The notes beneath the pieces are model-generated. The model saw only the letters and a list, made by a program, of their open reading frames with translations. It was not told where the DNA came from and did no database searches. Shown here piece after piece: positions 34,828 through 44,974 of a stretch of DNA of 50,214 bases (positions within the stretch are counted from its first letter, which is position 1; the number at the start of each line of letters is the position of its first letter). This DNA comes from JBKXSZ01 sp047017005. Its GTDB lineage: Bacteria > Bacillota > Clostridia > TANB77 > CAG-508. The translations under genes were made by a program, and so were the position numbers. The DNA is taken from the NCBI GenBank assembly GCA_047017005.1, contig JBKXSZ010000009.1, positions 1 to 50,214 on the forward strand, in the 5' to 3' direction.

Positions 34828-37161
34828 ATGTTATGTTCTGTATGTAAAAAAAACACGGCAGTGATTTTTATAAATAAAGTAGAAGATGGGAAACCTTCTT
34901 TAGATGGTCTTTGCTATGATTGCGCAAAGAAGAAAGGAATTAATCCTTTAGAGGCTATTGCGAAGCAAGCTAACCTTTCAGAAGACCAATTAGAAGATAT
35001 GAACCATCAAATGGAAAATCTTTTTAAAGATTTATCTGAAAATTTAAACTTAGATAATATGGAGAACTTAGAAAGCTTATCTAATATCCAAAATATTGAC
35101 GAAGAACAATTAGATAGTGAAATGGGTGTTCCTCTTGGTTCTATTTTTTCAAACATGTTTAATAACTCCAAAAAAGAGGAAAATGCAACTTCTACTTCTG
35201 ATTCTTCTACTGATAAGAAAAAAGTAAAAGTAGAAAAGAAGCCAAAGGAAAAAAAGAGAAAGTTTTTGGATACCTATGGTACGAATCTAACACAAAAGGC
35301 AAAAAACAACCAATTAGATATTGTAATTGGTAGAGATAAAGAAATTCAAAGAATGATACAAATTTTAAATCGTCGTTCAAAGAACAACCCTTGTTTAATT
35401 GGTGAACCAGGTGTTGGTAAAACTGCTATTGCGCAAGGATTAGCACAAAAAATTGCAAACGGAAAAGTACCAGCTAAATTATTAAATAAAGAAGTATATC
35501 TTTTAGATATGACAGCAATTATTGCAGGGACACAATTTAGAGGCCAATTTGAGTCTAGAATGAAATCTTTAATTGATGAATGTAAATCTTGTGGTAATAT
35601 TATTCTAGTAATTGATGAAATTCATAATATTATTGGAGCTGGAGATGCCGAACATTCAATGAACGCAGCTAATATTTTAAAACCATCTTTATCGAATGGA
35701 GAAATTCAATTAATTGGTACCACTACCTTAAAGGAATATCGTAAATATATTGAAAAAGATTCTGCTTTAGAAAGAAGATTTCAACCAATTATCGTAGAAG
35801 AACCGACTGTTAGTGATTCTATTGATATCTTAGATGGTATAAAAAAATATTACGAAGAATATCATAAAGTAAAAATATCAAAAGATGTGATTCGTCAAGC
35901 CGTTATTATGTCTGAGAAATATATTCATGACCGTTTCTTACCAGATAAGGCAATTGATATATTAGATGAAGCTTGTTCTCGAATTAACTTAAATAATAAA
36001 GATTTATATAACTTAGAAGTATTAAAAAATGAATTAAAAGTCGTACAAGAGGAAAAAGAGGAAGCTGCTCTTGCAGATTCTACAGAAGATTATCAAAAAG
36101 CAGCTGAACTAAAAATGAGAGAATGCACTTTACTAGAACAAATTGATGCTTTGAATACGAAATTAGAATTAAAAGAAATTACCGTTCAAGATATCGCGGA
36201 AGTAATTGAAAGCTGGACGAAAATTCCGGTAAAGAAAATTACAGAAGCAGAAACACAAAAATTATTAAATCTAGAAAATAATCTTCATAAAAGAATCATT
36301 GGACAAGAAAAAGCAGTACAAGCAGTATCTCGTGCTATTCGTAGAAACCGTGCTGGATTAAAAAGTACCAAAAGGCCACCATCTTTTATCTTTGTCGGAC
36401 CAACTGGCGTAGGAAAGACTGAGCTTGCTAAAGCACTTGCCTCTGAAATGTTTGGTTCTGAAGATTCTATCATTCGTATAGATATGTCTGAATATATGGA
36501 GAGTCATTCTACTTCTAAATTAATTGGTTCACCTCCAGGATATGTTGGATATGATGATGCTGGTCAATTAACCGAAAAAGTAAAAAGGAAACCATATTCT
36601 ATTGTTCTATTAGATGAAATAGAAAAAGCACATAGCGATGTTTTTAATATTTTATTACAGGTATTAGATGATGGTAAATTAACTGATTCTCAGGGAAATA
36701 CGGTTAGTTTTGAAAATACAATTATCATTATGACTTCAAATGCGGGTTCTAACCATAACACCAATTCTATCGGTTTTGGAAAACAAACCATAGATGATAA
36801 CAAAGTGCAAGAAAGTCTAAAAGAAACTTTTAGACCAGAATTTTTAAATCGTGTTGATGAAATTGTTGTATTTGATAGTTTAAATAAAGAACAACTATTA
36901 CAAATCGTAGACCTTATGTTACTAGATACAAAAAATGCATTAGCGGATAAAGATATGAAATTATCTATTACAAAACCAGCTAAAGAGTGGGTAATGCAAA
37001 GAGGAACCGATTTAAAATATGGAGCAAGACCATTAAGAAGAGCAATCCAACGTTATATTGAAGACGAAATCTCAGAAAAAATATTACGTTCTGAATTTAA
37101 AAACGGTCAAACCATATACGTGGATTTAAAAGAGAACAACTTGACATTTAGCACAAAATAG
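34828..37161 (+). CDS. clpE: ClpE-type AAA+ unfoldase of a Clp protease
   Basis: A 777-residue ATPase that unfolds proteins for ClpP or disaggregates them. The N terminus is a zinc finger (CSVCKK at about 3 and CYDCAKK at about 31) as in ClpE, in place of the Clp N-repeat of ClpC. AAA domain 1 has GEPGVGKTAIAQG and VIDEIHNIIGAG; a helical middle region follows, then AAA domain 2 has GPTGVGKTELAKA and LLDEIEKAHSDV, and the C-terminal GARPLRRAIQRYIED. AAGGAG precedes the ATG. pgsA begins 75 bases downstream in the same direction. Confidence 0.93.
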   Translation: MLCSVCKKNTAVIFINKVEDGKPSLDGLCYDCAKKKGINPLEAIAKQANLSEDQLEDMNHQMENLFKDLSENLNLDNMENLESLSNIQNIDEEQLDSEMGVPLGSIFSNMFNNSKKEENATSTSDSSTDKKKVKVEKKPKEKKRKFLDTYGTNLTQKAKNNQLDIVIGRDKEIQRMIQILNRRSKNNPCLIGEPGVGKTAIAQGLAQKIANGKVPAKLLNKEVYLLDMTAIIAGTQFRGQFESRMKSLIDECKSCGNIILVIDEIHNIIGAGDAEHSMNAANILKPSLSNGEIQLIGTTTLKEYRKYIEKDSALERRFQPIIVEEPTVSDSIDILDGIKKYYEEYHKVKISKDVIRQAVIMSEKYIHDRFLPDKAIDILDEACSRINLNNKDLYNLEVLKNELKVVQEEKEEAALADSTEDYQKAAELKMRECTLLEQIDALNTKLELKEITVQDIAEVIESWTKIPVKKITEAETQKLLNLENNLHKRIIGQEKAVQAVSRAIRRNRAGLKSTKRPPSFIFVGPTGVGKTELAKALASEMFGSEDSIIRIDMSEYMESHSTSKLIGSPPGYVGYDDAGQLTEKVKRKPYSIVLLDEIEKAHSDVFNILLQVLDDGKLTDSQGNTVSFENTIIIMTSNAGSNHNTNSIGFGKQTIDDNKVQESLKETFRPEFLNRVDEIVVFDSLNKEQLLQIVDLMLLDTKNALADKDMKLSITKPAKEWVMQRGTDLKYGARPLRRAIQRYIEDEISEKILRSEFKNGQTIYVDLKENNLTFSTK

Positions 37162-37236
37162 ATAAAATAGATAAAAAGCAAAAATATATATAGCAAAACA
37201 TGAAAAATGTAGGAAACAATACAGGAGGATATTCTA

Positions 37237-37839
37237 ATGTTTAAACATGTACCAAATATACTAACCATACTTCGTTTCTTTCTAATACCATTCATTGTTG
37301 TAGAATTAGTTCAAGAGAATTATATCTTAGCTTTCGTTTTTCTAACTCTTTCTGGTCTAACAGATGTATTAGATGGATATATTGCAAGAAAATTTAATTT
37401 TATATCCGATTTTGGAAAATTAATTGACCCATTAGCAGACAAAACAACACAAATTGCAGTTTTAGCAACACTTACTATTATGGGAATTATCCCAGTTTGG
37501 ATACTAGTTGTTGTATTACTAAAAGAATTTGTAATGATTTCTGGGGCTTCCTTCCTTTATGGAAAAGACTTAGTCGTTTCTAGTCGTTGGTACGGAAAAT
37601 TAGCAACTGTCTTTTTCTATGTTGCTATTGTATGTTCTTTACTAATTCGACAATTTAATATTTCCATTGGCTTTGACCAATATATCTATTATCTTGCACT
37701 AATTACTTCTCTTTTCTCTTTATTTATGTATTTCAAAGCATTTTATGCACAAGGTTATTTAGATAAAGAAAAATTAATGGAGAAGAAAGAAAAAGAGCCA
37801 AAGGAAAAAGTGAAAAAGCAAGAACGAAAAAAAATATGA
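37237..37839 (+). CDS. pgsA: CDP-diacylglycerol-glycerol-3-phosphate 3-phosphatidyltransferase
   Basis: A 200-residue membrane enzyme that makes phosphatidylglycerol phosphate, the first step to phosphatidylglycerol. The CDP-alcohol phosphotransferase signature is complete: GLTDVLDGYIARKFNFISDF then GKLIDPLADK (D-x2-DG-x2-AR-x8-G-x3-D-x3-D), near residues 40-68. Five or six helices follow. The C terminus is an unusually basic and acidic repeat tail (EKKEKEPKEKVKKQERKK). AGGAGG lies before the ATG. Confidence 0.94.
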   Translation: MFKHVPNILTILRFFLIPFIVVELVQENYILAFVFLTLSGLTDVLDGYIARKFNFISDFGKLIDPLADKTTQIAVLATLTIMGIIPVWILVVVLLKEFVMISGASFLYGKDLVVSSRWYGKLATVFFYVAIVCSLLIRQFNISIGFDQYIYYLALITSLFSLFMYFKAFYAQGYLDKEKLMEKKEKEPKEKVKKQERKKI

Positions 37840-37846
37840 TAAAAGG

Positions 37847-37888
37847 AAAAGTAGAAATATACTAGTTAGCAATTTCTACTTTTTTTAT
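37847..37888 (+). terminator. Terminator of pgsA
   Basis: AAAAGTAGAAAT pairs with ATTTCTACTTTT around 13 bases, then TTTT. Confidence 0.88.
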
Positions 37889-37952
37889 TCATCTATTAAA
37901 AACTAACTATATCTCTATTTAATGTTTTTAAGATTGTTTAAATTCATTTTTT

Positions 37953-38573
37953 CTATTCGAAATCCTCTAGTACTTTATTTAGTTCATCTTTCCCTATTAC
38001 CTTAATACCAGACTTCAAATTTTCTAAATCTGTTTGTGGTAGATAAGTTGTTGCTACATCTGTTTTTAATACTAAGTTTTCTTGTCCTTTTTCATCAATA
38101 TTAAATACGGCTACAAATCCGTCTAATTCTTTTACAATGTAGTGTTCATCACAACTTCCTTCACATTCTTTTTCAATTACAATTTCATCTTTTGAAAATG
38201 TTTGGATATTCCAGTCTTTATAGTATTCTTGTAATTCTTCCTTAGTAAAATTTACAATTTCACTTGGAATTTCAGCATAATCTTTTGTTGTATGTCCACA
38301 TCCAGAATAATGCTTTTTAATTAATATTTTTGCATTAGGTGAAATCTTCTCATCACTTGAACTTGCTTCCTCACTATTTTCTAAATTATCCAATAATCCC
38401 ATTTCATAAAGTCTCTGGTCCTCTGTACATTCATCCTCTACATCTTGCTGTGCTATTTGGCTATTTTGCTCTTGTTTTTTATTTCCTGTGTTTTGAAAAA
38501 TCCATACACCTATTCCAATTCCCAATAAGATGATAAGCGCTATACTCAATCCTATTATCCAACTTTTCTTCAT
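37953..38573 (-). CDS. BofC-like protein
   Basis: A 206-residue exported or anchored protein. The N-terminal helix (about 5-26, IIGLSIALIILLGIGIGVWI) is followed by a Gln/Glu-rich linker and a domain from about 82. That domain includes KKHYSGCGHTTKDYAEIPSE, then LQEYYKDWNIQTFSKDEIVI and YLPQTDLENLKSGIKVIGKD, resembling the C-terminal domain of BofC. BofC in Bacillus holds back sigma-K activation during sporulation; whether this distant homologue does so is unknown. It stands between pgsA and comEC. Confidence 0.72.
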   Translation of the reverse strand: MKKSWIIGLSIALIILLGIGIGVWIFQNTGNKKQEQNSQIAQQDVEDECTEDQRLYEMGLLDNLENSEEASSSDEKISPNAKILIKKHYSGCGHTTKDYAEIPSEIVNFTKEELQEYYKDWNIQTFSKDEIVIEKECEGSCDEHYIVKELDGFVAVFNIDEKGQENLVLKTDVATTYLPQTDLENLKSGIKVIGKDELNKVLEDFE

Positions 38574-38646
38574 CTCGTCTTCTCCTTTTATTCTTCTTTT
38601 GTATGTAGTATTTGCAAAAATTGTAAGATTTATACATTTATCTTTT

Positions 38647-41242
38647 TTAAAGTTTTATTTTTCTAATTGTTTTTTTATATATATTTTCCCGCTTCTTCGT
38701 AATTTTCATTTCTATTTCTCCATCTTCGTCTGTTCGGTAAATTTTTACTTTTTCTTCTTGCAATCGATTAATGACTTCTTGATTAGGATGTCCAAATGTA
38801 TTTTTCTTTCCCACTCCGATTAGTGCAATTTTAGGGTCTACTGCTTCTAAAAATTCTTTTGAAGAGGATGTTTTAGAACCATGATGAGCAACTTTTAAAA
38901 TGGTAGCTTGATACTTTTGGCTATTTTCTGCTAATAGCTGATTTTCTGCTTCTTTTTCAATATCACCAGTAAATAGAATAGAAGACTTCCCATACTGCAG
39001 TTTGCAAACTAAAGCATTATTATTTAATGCATTTTCTGTAATTACCTTATTACTTGGATGAAGTATTTTAAGAGTCGTATCTCTATCTATTAAAATTCTG
39101 TCTCCTCTCTTTCCTTCTATCACTTTTATTTTTCTTCTTTCTGCTATTTCCATTATCCTTTTGTATTCCTCTGTAATTTCTGGTTGTTTTCCAATTATTA
39201 AACAGCCCACTGTTCTATTTTCTAAAACAGCTATTAGTCCATTGCAATGGTCACTATCAAAATGAGAAACTAAAATATAGTCCAGTTTTTTGATTTTTCT
39301 ATTTAACAGAAAAGGAAGCAGTGTACCTTCTCCAACATCAAAACTTTTTTCATTTTTGCTTCCTCCTCCATCGATTAATATCGTTTTTCTATACGGTGTG
39401 ATAATAAGAGATGAATCACCGTTGTCCTACGTCGATGAAATACAGTTGTAAAAATGGCTTTGGCTCTTCTTGTAAAAAGAAAAGGAAAAACAAAAAGGAA
39501 AGTATCAGAGCTATGGCTCTTTTTTGATATTTTTCTTTTTTTGCTTGATACTGCTGTTTTTTCTTTTCTATTTTCTGTAACAGCTTTCTTTCCATTCTCG
39601 TATTTTGCTTTTTATTTACTAACTTCCAAAATAAAACAAATATGCCAAGTAGAAGATAGTAAAGTAATATTTCAAAATTAGATGGACGAATCGTACTGAT
39701 TTGGGAAAATGGAATGTTACTACATTGAATGACAAATTGATAAAAGAAGAAATATATTTGATTTAGGATAGGTGCCATATATGATGTTGCAAAAGGAAAA
39801 AAACAAAAACAAAGGAGAAAACTAAAACTAGCAAAGATAATAAGAGAAAATATAGGGGTTATAAGTAAATTAGTTATTATACTGGTAAGAGAGAAAGTAT
39901 GAAAATATACTAGTAAAATAGGTAATAATACGAGATATACGGATATTGTTATTGCTATCATATCTTTTCCCTTTTGCATTAGTTTGGTTTGAAATGTACG
40001 TATTATCTCTCTTCTTCTTTTTGCATTTTCTTTTACTACTCTTAATCTTTTTTCTTTTGTATTTTCGTGAATAGTCTTCTTCTCTTTTGTTTTTCTTTTT
40101 AAGATATTCGAAAGGATAGGAGAAACAAATAAAATAGCAAGAATCCCTAGGTATGAAAAAAGAAAGCCTAGATGATAAATAGTATATGGATTTCGTAATA
40201 AGGTAAGAAGTGCTGGAAAAGAGATTGCTGTTTTTTTATCTACTTTTCTTCCTAATATTTTAGCCCCTATTCCATAGCAAGTCATAAAACAGGCTCGAAA
40301 AACAGAAGGAGTATTTCCTGTTAAAATACAAAAAGCCATTAAAAGTAGTATTAGACATATTTGCTTTATTCTTTCTTTTCCTTTTATAAAATGTGTCATA
40401 CTATTAACAAAGAGAAGTAGGTATCCTATATGTGTTCCAGATAATGCTAATAGATGAGATACATTACTTTTTTGAAAGTTCTCCTTTACTTCTTTCGGAA
40501 GATTATTTTTATCTCCTAGAATAATAGCTTGGAAAAGCATTGCATTTTCTTTATCTAGTTCTTTTTGCACTCTATTTTCTAAATTTACTTTAAATCGATA
40601 GATAAAATAAGAAAGGTTTTTAGGTTTACTCTCTAGTTTTTCTATTTTCTCTCCTATTATCTTTCCCCATATTCCATTTGCTTTACCATTTTTTTCTTCA
40701 TCATATCCGCCCTCATTTCTTGCCCCCTCTAACTTTTCATAAGTTCCTGTTATGAGAATTCTATCACCATAAGAAAAAGAAACATTTTTTCTACCTTTTT
40801 TCCATATTAATATTATCTTTTTACCTGTTTTATCTTTCTTTCCATCTATTTGTTCTAATTTTATTAAATATTGTATTTGATACTCTTTTTCTATTGAGCT
40901 ACTCATAACCGTTCCTATTATGGTTATATTTTCTTTTTGACTTAATTCTTTCTGCCATCTTTTATATTGTATTTCTAATGAGAGTGTATAGCAATTGGAA
41001 AAGAAACAAGCAATAGCTAAAATTGCGATTATTTTCCTGTTTAAACCTAATTTTATAATATGGTAGTAAAATTGCTTGTTTAGAATCCTTTTTCTGCTTA
41101 TTTTGGATTTATTTGCATTTTCTATTAAAAGAAGTACAATTAAAATTGCACATACAAATAGAGCTATGCTTTGTTTAAAGCATAGCCCCCATAAAATACC
41201 TATTATTGTACCTATTAGCAATACAGGAATTGGTCTTTTCAT
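38647..41242 (-). CDS. comEC: ComEC/Rec2 DNA-uptake channel, with one +1 shift at CGG
   Basis: About 864 residues after one shift. ComEC carries single-stranded DNA across the membrane in competence. Order: N-terminal hydrophobic helices and OB-like segment (ITIIGTVMSSSIEKEYQIQY), the competence domain (DKNNLPKEVKENFQKSNVSH then LLALSGTHIGYLLLF), many membrane helices, and a C-terminal metallo-beta-lactamase-like domain with SHFDSDHCNG and LKVAHHGSKTS. At 39419-39421 the frame reads GTA GGA CAA CGG TGA and stops. Skipping the C gives DVGQGDSSLI, the invariant opening of the metallo domain. The rest is intact to 38647, so the break separates exactly two otherwise complete halves. Confidence 0.92.
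39419..39421 (-). other. CGG shift site 5 (comEC)
   Basis: Coding strand CAA CGG TGA TTC; frame 0 ends at the TGA right after CGG. Skipping the C gives CAA GGT GAT TCA, restoring the DVGQGDS motif. Confidence 0.9.
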
Positions 41243-41274
41243 CGTTTGTCTCCTTTTCCTTATTGCCCCCTATT

Positions 41275-42801
41275 TTATTTTAAGATTCTTCTTGCCGTTT
41301 GATAACGACTGTTATAGTAACTAGAAGATAGTGAAGTAATCGTTACATCCTTTCCTGGACTTTCTGCATGAATAAATTGATTTCCTCCTATGTAGATACC
41401 AACGTGATTAATGCTACCCTTCCTTCCAAAGAATACTAAATCTCCTGCTTGTAAATTTCCTCTTGCTACTGCTGTTCCGTTTTTAGATTGCACTGATGAA
41501 GAACGACTAATTTGGTATCCAAAATGTTTATATACATAACTGGTAAATCCAGAACAGTCAAAAGCTTTTGGTCCAGATGCACCATATTGATATGGCACTC
41601 CTAAAAATTGTTTTGCATAAGCGACAACTTCTGCTCCACTGTTTGAAGAACTACTATTATTTCCCCCACTATTATTATTTGCATTTGAATTTGTTGTGTT
41701 TGTCTCGGATTTAATATCTTCTAAACTTTCGACTAATAGAGATTTTGCAATATATCCAGTCTTATTATTAACAAAAACTTGATAAAATTCTCCTTCTTCT
41801 CCTGTTACTGTCACCTCATCTTTTTGATAAACTTTTCCAAGTGACTTTGAACTTGTTGTTGCTTCTTCTCGAATATTAGCGGAGCTTACAGATACATACA
41901 TAATTTTATTTGTCTGTCTTGGTCCAGAACTTCTATTCGTTGTTGCTACTTTTTCTTTTGATATTAAATTTTCTGCAATATATCCTTTTTTTCCATCAAA
42001 AGAGATTTGATACCAATTATCTTTTTCACCTAATATAGTAACTTCTGTATTTTGTGATAAATTTGCAACAACTTCAGATGATGTAGATGGCTCTTTTCGA
42101 ATATTAGCAGTTCCTACTTTAATATATCCAATACTTTTTGTATCCTCTGTCTTTTCTTCTGGTTTTTCTTTCTCTTCTTTTGGCTCTTCTGTCTTTTCCT
42201 CCTTTAGCATATCTTTACGAACCCAACCAGCTGTTTTTTCAGAAGCTACATATACCCATCCGTTTAATCCTTCTGTTATTGTAACCGTTGTATCTTCTGT
42301 TACCTCTTCTATTACATTTGCTTGAATTAATGGTAAAATTTTGATTTGTGTACCTTTTCTTATTACTTTTTGCATTGGATATGTCTCTTCTGATGAAATA
42401 TTTTCTTGCGTTGCTTGTTGTTCTTGATTAGTATTCTCAGAAGATTTTGTATTCTCTACTGTATTTGTATCTTCTGTATTCATAGTATTTTCGATTTCGT
42501 TATTTATTTTTTCATCTGTTTTATCAACTTCTCCATCAACCTTAATATAGTCACTGTGAACATAACCTGTTTTATCTTCATAGGTTATTTTATACCAATC
42601 TCCGTCTTTTTCAATTACTTCTACTTTATCGTCAATAGAAAGAAGCGTAACTAATTTTCCTTCCATAGATGGTTCTTCTCTTAGCTTTACAGTTTCTCCG
42701 GTGATGGTTCCTTTTGAAGTAGCATAACTCATTGTAGTAGTAATTACTAACATAATACTTGTAATTACTGTTACAAAAAGTAATTTTTTCATTATTTTCA
42801 T
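41275..42801 (-). CDS. Secreted SH3b-NlpC/P60 cell-wall hydrolase
   Basis: About 508 residues. After a signal peptide (about 5-27) come four bacterial SH3 repeats (for example VKLREEPSMEGKLVTLL, ANIRKEPSTSSEVVANL, ANIREEATTSSKSLGKV; the second lacks the R-x-E-P opening), separated by Glu/Asn/Thr-rich linkers. The C-terminal NlpC/P60 domain has catalytic Cys in AFDCSGFTSYVYKHFG, His in SINHVGIYIGG and a polar residue in FIHAESPG. It would cut peptide stems of peptidoglycan, SH3b giving wall binding. The start at 42801 has GGAGGAG upstream. A Ser/Asn-rich linker (about 385-400) precedes the catalytic domain. Confidence 0.92.
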   Translation of the reverse strand: MKIMKKLLFVTVITSIMLVITTTMSYATSKGTITGETVKLREEPSMEGKLVTLLSIDDKVEVIEKDGDWYKITYEDKTGYVHSDYIKVDGEVDKTDEKINNEIENTMNTEDTNTVENTKSSENTNQEQQATQENISSEETYPMQKVIRKGTQIKILPLIQANVIEEVTEDTTVTITEGLNGWVYVASEKTAGWVRKDMLKEEKTEEPKEEKEKPEEKTEDTKSIGYIKVGTANIRKEPSTSSEVVANLSQNTEVTILGEKDNWYQISFDGKKGYIAENLISKEKVATTNRSSGPRQTNKIMYVSVSSANIREEATTSSKSLGKVYQKDEVTVTGEEGEFYQVFVNNKTGYIAKSLLVESLEDIKSETNTTNSNANNNSGGNNSSSSNSGAEVVAYAKQFLGVPYQYGASGPKAFDCSGFTSYVYKHFGYQISRSSSVQSKNGTAVARGNLQAGDLVFFGRKGSINHVGIYIGGNQFIHAESPGKDVTITSLSSSYYNSRYQTARRILK

Positions 42802-43056
42802 AAACTTTATTTCTCCTCCATTGGGTTTTCCCAACCTTAAATTTACTAGGATAGTATATACTTAATTTTGAAAAATGTCAATTTTTATCCTCTCTGTTTT
42901 TCTTCCAATTTATACCATCTTCTTTATATTCTATGCTTATTTTCTCTCTTTGTAACTTTAAAAGACGACAGAAATATTTTTCTTGTTTCTATCGCCTTTT
43001 CTTTATTCTCCATTCTTTTCTCTTTTATTTTAACTTATCTTTCTTTATCTATCTTT

Positions 43057-43761
43057 TTATTGTTGCTCTTGTTCTAATATTTTAATAAACTCTGCACAAC
43101 GTTTGGATGCTCTATCTAAATACTGATTAAAGTCAATTTCATTATTTCCGTTTGGACTATCTGAAATAGAACGGATAATAACAAAGGGAACTTTATCTAG
43201 ATAACATACTTGAGCAATAGCTGCACCTTCCATTTCTACACAATCTGCATTAAACTTTTCTCTTATTTTATTTTTCATTTTAACCGTTGTGCAAAAAATA
43301 TCACCAGATGCAATAGTTCCAATTGAGATTTTATAGCTTGGATTCATAATTTGAGAAATTGCTTTTTCACATCTTGCAATTAGTTTTTTATCACTTTCTA
43401 TTTTAACTCCTATATTACTAATATATCCTTTCTCATGTCCAAAAGCCGTAATATCAAAGTCATGTTGTACCAAATATTTCCCAATTACAATATCTCCATA
43501 ATGAATATCATCCTTAATGCTACCTGCAGAACCTACATTAATAATATAGCTCAAATCATAATGATTAATCAATATTTGTGTTGTTCTTGCTGCATTTACT
43601 TTTCCTACTCCGCATTTTACTAGCACAACATCTGCATTTGAAATTCTACCTTCATAACATTCTAATTCATAAATCTTATTAACTGCAATATCTTCCATTA
43701 CTTCTTTTATTGCTTGCATCTCTTGTTTCATTGCAGCAATAATTCCAACTCGTTTTCCCAT
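43057..43761 (-). CDS. mtnN: 5'-methylthioadenosine/S-adenosylhomocysteine nucleosidase
   Basis: About 234 residues. It removes adenine from MTA and SAH in the methyl cycle. Family features are GIIAAMKQEMQAI at the start, INVGSAGSIKDDI (phosphorylase superfamily glycine region), CVEMEGAAIAQVCYL and the catalytic Asp in IIRSISDSPNG. The first ATG (43773) overlaps its own ribosome binding site, so I prefer the ATG at 43761. It lies just after a phosphatase gene in the same direction. Confidence 0.93.
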   Translation of the reverse strand: MGKRVGIIAAMKQEMQAIKEVMEDIAVNKIYELECYEGRISNADVVLVKCGVGKVNAARTTQILINHYDLSYIINVGSAGSIKDDIHYGDIVIGKYLVQHDFDITAFGHEKGYISNIGVKIESDKKLIARCEKAISQIMNPSYKISIGTIASGDIFCTTVKMKNKIREKFNADCVEMEGAAIAQVCYLDKVPFVIIRSISDSPNGNNEIDFNQYLDRASKRCAEFIKILEQEQQ

Positions 43762-43863
43762 GACTTTTTCCATCCTTTCTCTCTTGTTTTTAGTCCGTTT
43801 CTTCTTGCCCCTCTATTATATCTTTCTTTTTCTAATTTGGCTAGCATTCTTACTTTCTTTTCT

Positions 43864-44403
43864 TTAGCCCTTTACCTGAAACTTCGCTATCTCACAATTT
43901 CCTAATCTTAATTTAAAATAGTCTCCATCTACTGGTATGCCATTAAAATAGCAACTAGCAACTATGGATATTCCACTATGTCCTGAAATTAAGATATTTT
44001 TATCTTTTGCTTTTTCTTTTATATTCTCTAATGCTTCATAAACTCTTTTATAGAATTGTTTTGTTGTTTCAGAACCACCAAAGCTTAAGTCCTTATCCCA
44101 ATCAAATGCATGTGTAAAATCAAACTTTCTAACGTCCTTCCCTTCAAAGGTACCAAATTCTCTTTCTCTTAAACGATTATCGATTTGTATTGGAATATCT
44201 CTATTCCTTCGAATTATCTCTGCTGTTTGAATTGCCCTTTTCATAGGAGAAGAGATAATAAGGTCTATGGTAATATTTTTCATTTTTTCAGTTACTTGTC
44301 TAGCTTGTTTTATTCCTTCTTCATTTAATACGTTGTCCGTACTACCTTGCACTTTGTGGAGTGCATTCCATTCTGTCTGTCCGTGCCTTACTAAATATAT
44401 CAT
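43864..44403 (-). CDS. Histidine phosphatase family protein (PhoE/GpmB-like)
   Basis: About 179 residues of the branch-2 histidine phosphatase family. Catalytic residues are visible: His in IYLVRHGQTEWN (about 9), a second His in LISGHSGI near residue 137, and Arg/Glu in SSPMKRAIQTAEII and the LREREFG region. Such proteins hydrolyse phosphate monoesters; most are broad phosphatases rather than true phosphoglycerate mutases. AAAGGAG eight bases upstream favours the ATG at 44403. Substrate unknown. Confidence 0.88.
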   Translation of the reverse strand: MIYLVRHGQTEWNALHKVQGSTDNVLNEEGIKQARQVTEKMKNITIDLIISSPMKRAIQTAEIIRRNRDIPIQIDNRLREREFGTFEGKDVRKFDFTHAFDWDKDLSFGGSETTKQFYKRVYEALENIKEKAKDKNILISGHSGISIVASCYFNGIPVDGDYFKLRLGNCEIAKFQVKG

Positions 44404-44486
44404 TCGTGATTCTCCTTTCATTTTCTTTCTATTTTCTCTTCTATTGTATCACTTTTTAACATAAATAAGAAACAGAACAAATGGAA

Positions 44487-44527
44487 AAAGAAAAAAAGAT
44501 AATTCCATAGAATTACCTTTTTCTCTT
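44487..44527 (-). terminator. Terminator of the ribosomal protein operon
   Basis: A stem of AAAAAG and TAATTC paired with GAATTA and CTTTTT (one mismatch) lies just after the rplL stop, with the T run on the minus strand. Confidence 0.75.
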
Positions 44528-44535
44528 TTATGAAT

Positions 44536-44901
44536 TTAAGCAAGTTCGATAACTGCTCCAACTTCTGTAAATTTAGCTTTTAATTCTTCAGCTTCTGCTG
44601 CAGGAACATTTTCTTTAACTGTTTTAGGAGCTCCATCAACTAAGTCTTTAGCTTCTTTTAATCCTAATCCTGTTACATCTCTTACAACTTTAATAACTTG
44701 GATTTTGTTTGCTCCAGCTTCTTTTAATACTACATTAAATGCTGATTTTTCTTCAGCTGCTCCAGCTGCTGCTCCTCCAGCTGCAGGTGCTGCAACTGCT
44801 GCTGCAGATACTCCAAATTCTTCTTCAATAGCTTTTACTAAGTCAGCTAATTCTACTACTGTCATTTTTTTGATTTCTTCAATCATTTCTTCTTTATTCA
44901 T
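44536..44901 (-). CDS. rplL: 50S ribosomal protein L7/L12
   Basis: A 121-residue stalk protein. The N-terminal dimer domain (MIEEIKKMTVVELADLVKAI) and an Ala/Gly-rich hinge (AAAVAAPAAGGAAAGAAEEK) precede the C-terminal domain with VIKVVRDVTGLGLKEAKDLV. It binds translation factors. AGGAGG precedes the ATG. It follows rplJ in the usual order. Confidence 0.98.
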   Translation of the reverse strand: MNKEEMIEEIKKMTVVELADLVKAIEEEFGVSAAAVAAPAAGGAAAGAAEEKSAFNVVLKEAGANKIQVIKVVRDVTGLGLKEAKDLVDGAPKTVKENVPAAEAEELKAKFTEVGAVIELA

Positions 44902-44974
44902 AATTTTAAATCCTCCTCTTTTTCTTGATTTTATTTTTTGAATTATAATTACTTATAATTTCTCTATGCTACTA

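Noticed and set aside
4419..41242. Treating the four split genes as ordinary independent pseudogenes
   Set aside because: All other positions are intact, domains are complete on both sides, and all five lesions are the same C before a glycine codon; random decay would give varied lesions.
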